Source of the DNA: Scalindua sp964437425
Lineage (GTDB): Bacteria; Planctomycetota; Brocadiia; Brocadiales; Scalinduaceae
DNA length: 58,729 nucleotides
NCBI GenBank assembly: GCA_964437425.1
Contig: CAYTGO010000016.1
Coordinates: 1 to 58,729 of the forward strand
Reading direction: 5' to 3'
The notes beneath the pieces were generated by a model. That model made no database searches and was not told where the DNA came from. It was given only the letters and a program-made list of their open reading frames with translations. Position 1 is the first letter of the stretch, and every line of letters starts with the position of its first letter. Of this stretch, positions 1 to 8,047 are shown piece by piece. A program made the translations under genes and the position numbers.

Positions 1-40
1 CCTGCCCATCCAAGATTAAGCACATCCAGTCAACAAAGAA

Positions 41-1231
41 TTAATGTGCGCACCCTTCCTCTCCGGAAACTTTCATCTTTGATAGTAAAGAGTATGCGCC
101 TTTCATGACAATTTGATTTGTATTTATATCAAAAGTATCCGGCAGGATAACCTCAGTGTAAAAACCTTCAGTAACTCCTTCCTGAATTTCTATCATTTCA
201 AAATCGGTCATTTCCAGATTATTTTCCATCCTTTTCCCTTTAAGAATATAAATGTAGTGCTTGCCCCCTGACTGCACTATGGCTTCCTCCGGTAAAGCAT
301 TCACCATATTATTATTGATCTCAATAAAGGCCTTTATAAACATACCTGGCAAATAATGTTCATCCTCTTTTTCTAAATGTCCGTGCACTTTTACTACCCG
401 GTGTTCATTAATTAATCTACCAACAAGGTGAACAGTAGCAAGTCGTTCAATATTGTCTTCATTAGGAAGTGTAAACCTTATTTTCTGGCCCTCTTTTATT
501 TTGCCAATATCTTTTTCAAATACCGTCAACTCTGCGTGCAAATGTTCAGTATTAACTATTTCGAACATAACATCTGCAGGGTTCATATACTTTCCTATAT
601 TAACATTTACCCGGGAGACATAGCCGCTGATCGGTGAATAAACATTAATGGTGCGGCTGATCTTTTCGCTCTCCCGTAGTTGCATTGCATCGATCCCTAT
701 TAAAGCGAGTTTTTCCACTAAAGCATTTACTCTGGCCTTTATACTTTTATATTCAGCCGTAGTATGTTGAAAGGTTTTGGCAGAACTCACTTTTTTTTTC
801 TGCAACCCTTTCTGCCGTACAAATTCCAGTTCTAAATAAGTCAGTTCGCTATTACTTTCCAAGTAGTCCTGCTGCAACTGAATGTAATCCGGATGTTCCA
901 TTACAACAACCACATCTCCTTTTTCTACACGATTACCCGGTAGTAAAGTTGTATCTCTTACAAAGCCTCCCATAATAGCATTTATACTTGCAAGGCTTTG
1001 GGGTGGTGCTTCCAATATCCCATTCACTTTAATAACATTGCTTAAATTTTTCTGCTCTATCCTTCCCAGTTCAATACCGGCAACTTTATATTGTGCCGGT
1101 GTCAACTCGACCATACTCTCACTCTCTTCATGATGTGCTTCTGTTTCTGATGTATCAGACCGATTATTACAACCCGAAAACAGTAAAGCACTTAATGCTA
1201 TTATTAAAAAAGCTTTTGTGATGATCTTCAT
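41..1231 (-). CDS. czcB: CzcB/CusB-type periplasmic adaptor of an RND metal efflux pump
   Basis: This is the membrane-fusion subunit that links the inner-membrane RND pump to the outer-membrane channel. The 396-residue protein begins with a lipoprotein signal (LLFSGC, lipidated Cys at residue 21), followed by an acidic, His-containing stretch (EAHHEESES). HlyD-family barrel-sandwich and coiled-coil sequence follows (GGFVRDTTLLPGNRVEKGD, then YSPISGYVSRVNV). The C-terminus ends in GCAH, which could contact metal; that is a guess. The start overlaps the end of the pump gene by 4 bases, so the two are translationally coupled. Family assignment is firm; the exported metal is inferred from the pump. 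Confidence 0.93.
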   Translation of the reverse strand: MKIITKAFLIIALSALLFSGCNNRSDTSETEAHHEESESMVELTPAQYKVAGIELGRIEQKNLSNVIKVNGILEAPPQSLASINAIMGGFVRDTTLLPGNRVEKGDVVVVMEHPDYIQLQQDYLESNSELTYLELEFVRQKGLQKKKVSSAKTFQHTTAEYKSIKARVNALVEKLALIGIDAMQLRESEKISRTINVYSPISGYVSRVNVNIGKYMNPADVMFEIVNTEHLHAELTVFEKDIGKIKEGQKIRFTLPNEDNIERLATVHLVGRLINEHRVVKVHGHLEKEDEHYLPGMFIKAFIEINNNMVNALPEEAIVQSGGKHYIYILKGKRMENNLEMTDFEMIEIQEGVTEGFYTEVILPDTFDINTNQIVMKGAYSLLSKMKVSGEEGCAH

Positions 1232-4200
1232 TTCTTTAGTCCTCTTTCAAAGAAAATGTACAATATTGGAAGCACTATAAGCGTAAGTAAAGTTGCCGTG
1301 ATCAAACCACCAATTACAACGGTAGCCAGCGGCTTCTGCACCTCTGCACCCGGAGATGTGGAGAGCGCCATTGGCAAGAACCCGAAAGATGCTACTGCGG
1401 CAGTTAATATCACCGGCCTTAAACGTACGCTTGTTCCCTTCAGCACACGTTCATGCAAATCTTTAATTCCATCATTTTTCAACAAGTTGAATTCATTTAT
1501 TAATACAATGCCGTTTAACACGGAAACTCCAAACAGGGCAATAAAACCTACCCCCGCGGAAATACTAAAAGGCATTCCTCTTAAGTACAGAGCGAATATG
1601 CCTCCGATAGCAGATAGTGGAATTGCGGTGAAGATCAAGAGCCCCTGTTTTACAGACTTAAAGGCAAAGAAAAGCATAACAAAGATCATAGCTAAAGCGA
1701 CAGGGACAGCGACTGATAGCCGTTCCTTTGCTCTTACAAGATTTTCAAATTGTCCTCCATATGTTATATAATAGCCGACGGGCAGATTGACACGCTCTTC
1801 AACTTTTTGTTTGATCTCAGCAACAATACTCTCCACATCTCTGTTTCTCACATTGAATGCAACGGTAATTCTTCGCTTGGTATCATCCCTCTGAATTTGA
1901 TTGGGACCTTCCTTAAACGAAATCTCAGCCACCTGATTCAGAAGGACTTGATTGCCTGAAGGCGTATTAATGAAGAGATTTGCTACATCACTCAGACCTT
2001 TACGGCTACTTTTGTCCAGGCGGACAACCAGGTCAAACCGTCTCTCTCCTTCAAATACCAACCCTGCAGACACACCTGCAAAGGCAGTCCTAATAGACCT
2101 GTTAATTTCAGCAATGTTCAACCCGAACTTGGCTATTTTATCCCTGTCAAAATCAACCATGATCTGAGGTAACCCTGTAACCTCCTCCACGTAAAGGTCA
2201 CTGGTACCTCTTACCGTATTTACAACTCTTCCAACTCTTACCGCCTGTTCACTCAATGCATTCAAATCCTCTCCATAAATTTTAAGTACCACATCCTGCC
2301 TGGCCCCTGTCATTAACTCATTAAAACGCATCTGTATCGGCTGCTGAAAACCAAAAGAGACACCAGGGATTACAGACAGTGCCTCGCTCATCTTATTAGC
2401 GAGTTCTTCTCTTGTTTTCCCGCTAGTCCACTCTTTCTTGTCTTTGAGGATAATCATCAAATCACAAGCTTCAATAGGCATAGGATCTGTCGGTATCTCA
2501 CCAGAACCTATTTTTCCTACTACCTCTTTTATTTCAGGAAAGCTTTCCAGCAAGATAGCAGAAGCTTTGTGAGACGCTTCTATGGTTTCAAAAAGTGAAC
2601 TCCCGGTAATAACACGAGTTTCGACTGCAAAGTCACCCTCCTCCAGAGTAGGAATAAATTCGCCACCCATATTCAGAAAAACCACAAGACTTGAAACCAA
2701 AAGAAAGAATGCCGATAACAATACAGTATATTTTTTTCTTAGAGCAAAGTGAATAAGCGGGTTGTATTGTTTACGAATAAAGTCAATTATCTTGTCTGAA
2801 ATATTCTCTTTGTGTTCCGTCTTTCTGCTCAGGAACAGAAATGACATCACAGGGACATAAGTTAGAGATAGAATAAGCGCCCCCAAAATTGCAAAGCTGA
2901 CAGTTTGAGCCATCGGGCCAAACATCCTGCCTTCTATACCAACCAATGCAAGAATCGGTAGATACACAATGAGTATAATAATCTGTCCGAAAACAGCCGA
3001 ACTCATCATCCTCCTGGAAGCATCCTGCACCTGGTTATTCATCTGTTCCTTTGACAGTTTTTCTATTCCTCCATAAATATTTTTACTCATTACAATTCTC
3101 TGCACGACTCCTTCAACGATAATAACTGCACCATCTACAATTAGTCCGAAATCAATCGCCCCAAGGCTCATCAGATTAGCTGATACTCCAAAGAGGTTCA
3201 TCATGGAAAATGCGAAAAGCATAGACAGGGGTATTACAGAGGCCACTATAAAACCAGCCCTGAAGTTGCCCAGTAACAACACCAGTACGAAAACTACAAT
3301 TAATGCGCCTTCAGTTAAATTCCAAGTAACAGTACCGATGGCCTTATTAACCAATTTAGTACGATCCAGGAACGGCTCAATTACCACTCCCTCCGGCAGT
3401 GTCCTTTCAATCTGTTTAATACGTTCCTTCACGTTCTTTATAACTTTGGCAGAATTCTCACCCTTAAGCATCATTACTATGGCGCTTACTACCTCTTTTC
3501 CACCACGTGTCGAAGCCCCGTAACGCACGGCATGCCCAAATTGCACCTTCGCTACATCTCTTATTAACACAGGTGTACCATCTTCATCGTTTTTCACTAC
3601 AATAGCACCGATATCATTAAGGTTGCTCACCATTCCCTCACTTCGAATGAAATAAGCATTGGGCCTTTTGTCGATGTAAGCTCCTCCCGTATTTTGATTA
3701 TTTTGCTCTAAAGCAGTAAAAACGTCACTGATAGTTAAATCCATACTACGTAGTGATTCCGGATTAATGGAGACTTCGTACTGTTTCAGGTAGCCCCCGA
3801 AACTACTTACATCTGCCACACCGGGAGTACCGATCAACTGCCTGCGTATAATCCAATCCTGGATAGTGCGCAGGTCCATGGCGGAATACTGATCTTCGTA
3901 ACCCTCTTTGGCATGGACAACGTATTGATAAATTTCTCCTAATCCGGTTGTAATAGGGCCCATTTCAGGCGTACCGATTCCTTCCGGAATCTGTTTCTCT
4001 GCTTCTACCAGACGTTCACCTATCTGTTGCCTTGCCCAGTAAATATCCGTCTTTTCTTTAAACACTACAGTTACTACAGATAAACCAAAGCGTGAAAAAG
4101 ACCGGATCTCCTCTATATCAGGAATGGATGCCATAGTCATTTCAATCGGAAAGGTTATTAATCGCTCTACTTCCTGGGCAGCAAGTGCAGGCGTAATCGT

Positions 4201-4350
4201 GATGACCTGTACCTGGTTGTCCGTAATGTCCGGAACGGCATCTACGGAAAGTTGTGTAAGTGAATAACTTCCCCATGCAATCAATCCCACTACTAATAAG
4301 ACAACTATTAGTTTGTTGTTTATGGAAAACGATATTATTCTATCAATCAT
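1228..4350 (-). CDS. czcA: CzcA-type heavy-metal efflux RND transporter
   Basis: This is the inner-membrane proton/metal antiporter of a tripartite export pump. Its 1040 residues match the usual length for the heavy-metal efflux (HME) RND class. The first membrane segment is at residues 13-30 and is followed by the class motif DAVPDITDNQVQV. The TM4 motif DFGLIVDGAVIIVEG places acidic residues at D400, D406 and E413. DFG-x3-DGA is the pattern known for divalent-cation pumps (CzcA/CnrA type), whereas Cu/Ag pumps (CusA) have a different TM4, so Zn, Co, Cd or Ni is more likely than copper. It overlaps czcC by 8 bases and czcB by 4 bases. No regulator gene is adjacent. Confidence 0.96.
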   Translation of the reverse strand: MIDRIISFSINNKLIVVLLVVGLIAWGSYSLTQLSVDAVPDITDNQVQVITITPALAAQEVERLITFPIEMTMASIPDIEEIRSFSRFGLSVVTVVFKEKTDIYWARQQIGERLVEAEKQIPEGIGTPEMGPITTGLGEIYQYVVHAKEGYEDQYSAMDLRTIQDWIIRRQLIGTPGVADVSSFGGYLKQYEVSINPESLRSMDLTISDVFTALEQNNQNTGGAYIDKRPNAYFIRSEGMVSNLNDIGAIVVKNDEDGTPVLIRDVAKVQFGHAVRYGASTRGGKEVVSAIVMMLKGENSAKVIKNVKERIKQIERTLPEGVVIEPFLDRTKLVNKAIGTVTWNLTEGALIVVFVLVLLLGNFRAGFIVASVIPLSMLFAFSMMNLFGVSANLMSLGAIDFGLIVDGAVIIVEGVVQRIVMSKNIYGGIEKLSKEQMNNQVQDASRRMMSSAVFGQIIILIVYLPILALVGIEGRMFGPMAQTVSFAILGALILSLTYVPVMSFLFLSRKTEHKENISDKIIDFIRKQYNPLIHFALRKKYTVLLSAFFLLVSSLVVFLNMGGEFIPTLEEGDFAVETRVITGSSLFETIEASHKASAILLESFPEIKEVVGKIGSGEIPTDPMPIEACDLMIILKDKKEWTSGKTREELANKMSEALSVIPGVSFGFQQPIQMRFNELMTGARQDVVLKIYGEDLNALSEQAVRVGRVVNTVRGTSDLYVEEVTGLPQIMVDFDRDKIAKFGLNIAEINRSIRTAFAGVSAGLVFEGERRFDLVVRLDKSSRKGLSDVANLFINTPSGNQVLLNQVAEISFKEGPNQIQRDDTKRRITVAFNVRNRDVESIVAEIKQKVEERVNLPVGYYITYGGQFENLVRAKERLSVAVPVALAMIFVMLFFAFKSVKQGLLIFTAIPLSAIGGIFALYLRGMPFSISAGVGFIALFGVSVLNGIVLINEFNLLKNDGIKDLHERVLKGTSVRLRPVILTAAVASFGFLPMALSTSPGAEVQKPLATVVIGGLITATLLTLIVLPILYIFFERGLKK

Positions 4351-5644
4351 TTGATATCAGTCTCTCCCCGGATACGGTTTCAACGTTTATGATGGCCTTG
4401 TTATAGTCAAGCAGCGTATTTATGTATGCAGCCCTGGTTTCCAGAAGATTCTTCTGCATCGTCAAAAATTCGATAAAGCTGGTGTTGCCATCACGGTATG
4501 AAATTTCATTCAGATTCAGGCTTTCATCAACCTGCGGTATAATCTCATCAGTGTAGATAGAAACACCTTCCCTTGCAGCCATGAATGTTTTAAATGCGAC
4601 TTTCACTTCCTTCTCGATCTCAAGTTGCTTATATTTTATGTTAATGTCTGCTTTGTCTCTGGAAGTTTTTGCCCTTTTGAGTTCAGGCTGTTTTCTGTCC
4701 CATAACGGTATCGAGATGGTTAACTGCCCACCAACAATATCATCATTCCCTTCCTCTCTACTGTAGAATCCTAATACTCTTGGATTGGGTATAACCTCAA
4801 CCTTTCGGAGTGATATCTCCTGAGAAGCCCTCTCCTTCTCCATCTCTATTGCTTTCAGATCCGGCCTCTTTTCATAAGCTGAAGCCAAAAGGCTTTCCAT
4901 GCTTATCTGTAATATTTTGGAGTATAGCTTACCCTCAATATTTAATTCCTCGTTACCCGGTTTTCCAAGCAGGAGTTTTAAATTTAATAAGTTTTTCTGG
5001 TAACTGTTCTTTGCAACAAGAAGCTGTTGTCTAGCCTGTCCATAACCTATTTTAATTGAATTGAGTTCCAGTGCCGCTATTGCACCAGCTTTGTACCTCT
5101 CTCTAGTTGCATCCCATAACCGCTCAAATATACTATTCACATTTTCACGAAGCCCCAGGATCTCTCTGGCTGTCAAAACTTCATAAAAACCGGTCTTTAT
5201 CTTTGCAATAACAGCTCTCTCCACGTCAGCAATCTCAAACGCTACCCTCTCTATTTTTTTATTGGATACTTTTATCCGTTTACCCCTCTGCCCATAAACC
5301 TGCAATTCCTGGGACAGTGAAAATGCAAAATCAGTATTTCTGCGTGCAGGTGTATTTCGTGATCCAACCCTGCTGTTTAATTTAGGGTTTGAAGGCAAGA
5401 GTAATGATGCCTTAATACGATCGGCCTCTGCAGTGCCCAATCCCTTTCTAGCCGCTGCAATCTGCAGGTTGTTTTCAATGGCGATCATAATACACTCTTC
5501 TAGATTGACAGCTTCAGTATCAGCCTCTTTCCGCAGAGTCGGGTCAGAGACTTCCGCCATTGAAGTGTTAAAAGTAAAAAAGAGTATAGATGCTATTAAC
5601 GTGACAATAGTCACGTATTTAATATGACATAATGGGTAAATCAT
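4343..5644 (-). CDS. czcC: TolC-family outer-membrane channel (CzcC-like)
   Basis: This is the outer-membrane exit duct for the CzcAB pump. The 433-residue protein has a signal peptide (hydrophobic residues about 11-27, cleavage near SMAEVS). Two long helical outer-membrane-efflux repeats follow, with heptad-like segments such as NSIKIGYGQARQQLL and EKERASQEISLRKVEV. A ribosome-binding site, AGAGGT, lies 6 bases before the ATG. It is first in the czcCBA order, and the downstream pump gene overlaps its end by 8 bases. No tail truncation is seen. Confidence 0.92.
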   Translation of the reverse strand: MIYPLCHIKYVTIVTLIASILFFTFNTSMAEVSDPTLRKEADTEAVNLEECIMIAIENNLQIAAARKGLGTAEADRIKASLLLPSNPKLNSRVGSRNTPARRNTDFAFSLSQELQVYGQRGKRIKVSNKKIERVAFEIADVERAVIAKIKTGFYEVLTAREILGLRENVNSIFERLWDATRERYKAGAIAALELNSIKIGYGQARQQLLVAKNSYQKNLLNLKLLLGKPGNEELNIEGKLYSKILQISMESLLASAYEKRPDLKAIEMEKERASQEISLRKVEVIPNPRVLGFYSREEGNDDIVGGQLTISIPLWDRKQPELKRAKTSRDKADINIKYKQLEIEKEVKVAFKTFMAAREGVSIYTDEIIPQVDESLNLNEISYRDGNTSFIEFLTMQKNLLETRAAYINTLLDYNKAIINVETVSGERLISND

Positions 5645-5934
5645 TTATTACCTCTTGTTAAATTGCACACAATTGATGCACGTAATTCCGTCTCATATAA
5701 ACCTTCTCCGCAAGGAGAGAGGGTAAAGTCCTCGGCGCTTTTTGTCCGGGGAGAGTGAAAGGTTTAATAACGATCTGAATTGAGTGATTTTATTTACAAT
5801 GTTGTAGTGGACGTAGGCTTAGCCTGCGTTTCACCTCATCCCAATAGATGTACGTGGATTTATCGTAAGTCACGCAACCTTTAGAATGCGGCTACACAAA
5901 TTGCTCAATTCAGTATTAAACAAAAATGAAAGGA
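5645..5934. repeat. Intergenic stretch with dispersed hairpins
   Basis: There is no gene here. Three inverted repeats are visible. CCTTCTCC/GGAGAGAGG lies around 5703-5726. A 24-base hairpin of the TCCTCGG...CCGGGGA family is at 5729-5752. ACGTAGGCT/AGCCTGCGT is at 5811-5829. The second belongs to a family seen at six other places in the window. The stretch precedes czcC and probably contains its leader, but I see no convincing promoter. Confidence 0.7.
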
Positions 5935-6300
5935 CTAAAGAATTGATTGTGGAGGACGAAAGAGGGTTTTTGCAAAGAGGTTCTTGTAGAGAACCTCTTC
6001 AACCATTAAAAAAGATTGAGGAGTGTTGTCGAAATGAAAATTAATACCGCTAAACTGACTTATAAAAAAATGTGAAATGGCGCAACAAACAGCGCAGTGG
6101 TGGAACGGTTCATCTGGAAGGACAGGGCAGTTATGCTCATCACAGGAGCTAGTTCCCTCTGAAGAGGCAACTTCAGCTTCTGCCTTATTGTATAAATCTT
6201 CCTGCGAAAAGACTACTTCAGGAAAGATTGAAAAGAACAAGACTAATATCAAACAAGCCTTTAATGTACGAACACGTCCAGGTTTTCTATTCATAAACAT
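5935..6300 (-). CDS. Small secreted Cys/His-rich protein upstream of czcCBA
   Basis: The product is a 121-residue protein of unknown exact family. It has an N-terminal signal sequence (ACLILVLFFSIFPEVVFS) and then a cluster of possible metal ligands at about residues 53-76: CDEHNC, FHHCAVCC and SHFF. Its C-terminus reads FRPPQSIL. Small secreted proteins with HHC/C motifs and an RPP-like tail (DUF2946-style) are often found beside Czc/Cus operons. By analogy I infer periplasmic metal binding or sensing. It lies 21 bases after the phosphatase gene and about 290 bases before czcC. The start (MFMNRK) could equally be the second Met. Confidence 0.65.
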   Translation of the reverse strand: MFMNRKPGRVRTLKACLILVLFFSIFPEVVFSQEDLYNKAEAEVASSEGTSSCDEHNCPVLPDEPFHHCAVCCAISHFFISQFSGINFHFDNTPQSFLMVEEVLYKNLFAKTLFRPPQSIL

Positions 6301-6321
6301 CCAAATAAGTTATACTTCAAA

Positions 6322-7044
6322 TCAGCAAATGTCAAGGCCATTTATAATCTGCTCGGGGTTACGACAGACAAGAGCCTTGGCCTCTTTTTCCCCTACAATG
6401 CGGGAAGCACTCTCTACTGCTTCAGACAAAATCGGAGGCCTTCCACGAAGCGAATGTGTATCGGAAGCAATAAAATGCACCAATCTTTTCTTCAACAGCC
6501 ACTCGGCGCATTTTCTTTCTCTGCGGTTTGCCCTTTTTGTCAAGCAATTCGCATTAATCTGCACACGAGCGCCAATTGTAACCAGCTGCTCCACAAGTTC
6601 CGGTTTTCTTTGAAATGCCGATATTCTTTCCGCATGTGCAATAATTGGAATAATACCGTTCACCTTGAGGTTGAATATGAATTTATCAGTACCGGGAGGT
6701 ACGAAGGCAAAAGGAAGCTCAAGAAGAATGAACTTCCCGCCATTGTTTATCGTAAGCACATCCCCGTTTTTTACACTCTCTACCAATCCCTCACTAATGT
6801 GTATCTCTGCACCGGGGAGTATATCAATGTCAATTTGTTGCACCACCAGCTGTGTATTAAGTGCATCAACCGCTTTAACTATCTCAGCACTTTTCGGCTC
6901 GTACACTCCATTATTCGAATGCGGTGTTGCAACAATCTTCTTAACCCCATCATTCGCGGCGACTTTGCAAAGTTCAATAGATTCCTCTATTGTTTCCGGT
7001 CCATCATCTATGGAAGGAAGTATGTGTGTATGAATGTCAATCAT
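6322..7044 (-). CDS. cpsB: PHP-fold tyrosine-protein phosphatase (CpsB/YwqE family)
   Basis: This is predicted to dephosphorylate bacterial tyrosine kinases that control polysaccharide export. Its 240 residues match family length. Metal-site motifs of the PHP fold are all present: DIHTHILPSIDDGP at residues 3-16, IVATPHS, GAEIHIS, IIAHAERISAF and ASDTHSLRGRPP. No kinase or capsule export gene is in the window, so the partner is unknown. It lies between yjbQ (50-base gap) and the small Cys/His protein (21-base gap), all on the same strand. Confidence 0.92.
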   Translation of the reverse strand: MIDIHTHILPSIDDGPETIEESIELCKVAANDGVKKIVATPHSNNGVYEPKSAEIVKAVDALNTQLVVQQIDIDILPGAEIHISEGLVESVKNGDVLTINNGGKFILLELPFAFVPPGTDKFIFNLKVNGIIPIIAHAERISAFQRKPELVEQLVTIGARVQINANCLTKRANRRERKCAEWLLKKRLVHFIASDTHSLRGRPPILSEAVESASRIVGEKEAKALVCRNPEQIINGLDIC

Positions 7045-7094
7045 AAAGAGATTTTTACAATTTTATACTTATCTAACATTTTATCCGTTAGTAA

Positions 7095-7514
7095 CTACTC
7101 ACCAATCATTTGCACAACAACATTGCGCCTTCTCGGCTTGTTATCAAAATCTATCACAACTACCTGCTGCCATGTTCCCAGCAGAAGTTTGCCGTTATCA
7201 AAAGGCACGGTGAATGAAGAACCGAGCATGGCAGCACGAACATGGGCATAACCATTGCCATCTCCCCACGCCTCATCATGATGATACGTAACCCCGGTGG
7301 GAGCCATTTTCTCGAAAGCTTCAGGCAGATCCTTGAGCAAACCGGGCTCGAACTCAATAGACGTAATCCCCGCTGTAGAACCCGAAACAAAAACAGTAAG
7401 ATTGCCACGTTCGAGTTCTGTCTCCTTCAGGACTTGTTCTACCTGTGGCGTAATATCTATTATGTCTGTGTGTCCACGAGTAGATATCTCTACAGAATCA
7501 GTAATAACGTTCAT
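7095..7514 (-). CDS. yjbQ: YjbQ family protein (UPF0047)
   Basis: This is a small beta-rich soluble protein of 139 residues, the full family length. Conserved family motifs are visible: VSGSTAGITSIEFEPG near the middle, YHHDEAWGDGNGYAHVRA, and LGTWQQVVVIDFD near the end. Family members have been reported with weak thiamine-phosphate-forming activity, but their physiological role is unsettled. No thiamine gene lies nearby. It is the first gene of the minus-strand group that continues into cpsB. Confidence 0.93.
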   Translation of the reverse strand: MNVITDSVEISTRGHTDIIDITPQVEQVLKETELERGNLTVFVSGSTAGITSIEFEPGLLKDLPEAFEKMAPTGVTYHHDEAWGDGNGYAHVRAAMLGSSFTVPFDNGKLLLGTWQQVVVIDFDNKPRRRNVVVQMIGE

Positions 7515-7590
7515 CTAATACTACTCCCCACGAAAATCACAAAATGTTACGAAAGAGAGATGGTATAGTAACAGAAACACATAATTTGTC

Positions 7591-7611
7591 ATTCTGAATT
7601 TATTTCAGAAT
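7591..7611. repeat. Perfect hairpin ATTCTGAA/TTCAGAAT
   Basis: This is an 8-base perfect inverted repeat with a 5-base loop. It lies between the divergent yjbQ gene and the small membrane protein gene. No T-run follows it, so it does not look like an intrinsic terminator. It resembles a short dispersed palindrome. Confidence 0.6.
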
Positions 7612-7714
7612 CCGTAACTCACAACTCACAAGTTTCCCCTTGATTTTGATAAGTACCTGAGTATTATGAACCCCAATACTCTTATAATCTACAACTTTTC
7701 ATACCACACAACTT

Positions 7715-7930
7715 ATGTACAAAATAACAATCGGACAGTTAATAGCAATCTGGGCATTTGTTTTATTTAATATTATGATATGTCTTGGGTCTGGTGATAC
7801 TCTGGATAACTATCAAGTTAGTAAATTTTATATATATTTTGTTTTATCAATGCTTTTTGCTCTTACCTACTACACGATTGGTTGGCGCATCTATCGAAAA
7901 AAGAATCGACCTGAAAACGAGAAGGATTAA
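7715..7930 (+). CDS. Small two-helix membrane protein
   Basis: This is a predicted 71-residue protein of unknown family. Two hydrophobic stretches (residues about 6-24 and 37-58) are separated by a short polar loop (GSGDTLDNYQ). A basic, charged tail follows (RIYRKKNRPENEKD). The topology is typical of small inner-membrane proteins. No clear ribosome-binding site precedes the ATG and no operon partner is on this strand, so it may not be a true gene. Confidence 0.45.
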   Translation: MYKITIGQLIAIWAFVLFNIMICLGSGDTLDNYQVSKFYIYFVLSMLFALTYYTIGWRIYRKKNRPENEKD

Positions 7931-8010
7931 TCTTTACAACAATTAGGGACAGCGACTATTATATTTTTTTATTTTATGATAATTTCATTGAAGCACCCTC
8001 AATAAAATTT

Positions 8011-8039
8011 TTCGTGTCAATTCGTGTCTTTCGTGGTTA
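8011..8039. repeat. TTCGTG-type dispersed repeat fragment
   Basis: Three closely spaced TTCGTG/TTCGTGG words end in TTTCGTGGTTA. This is the same sequence style that borders accessory cassettes at 33.3-36.2 kb. It lies directly beyond the end of comEC. A nearby string, AGGGACAGCGACTATT at about 7948, looks like a transposon-derived fragment, but no transposase is present. Confidence 0.45.
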
Positions 8040-8047
8040 CTACTGTT

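Noticed and set aside
6454..7251. Long plus-strand frame opposite cpsB and yjbQ
   Set aside because: The minus-strand genes have intact family motifs; the opposite frame has no domain character.
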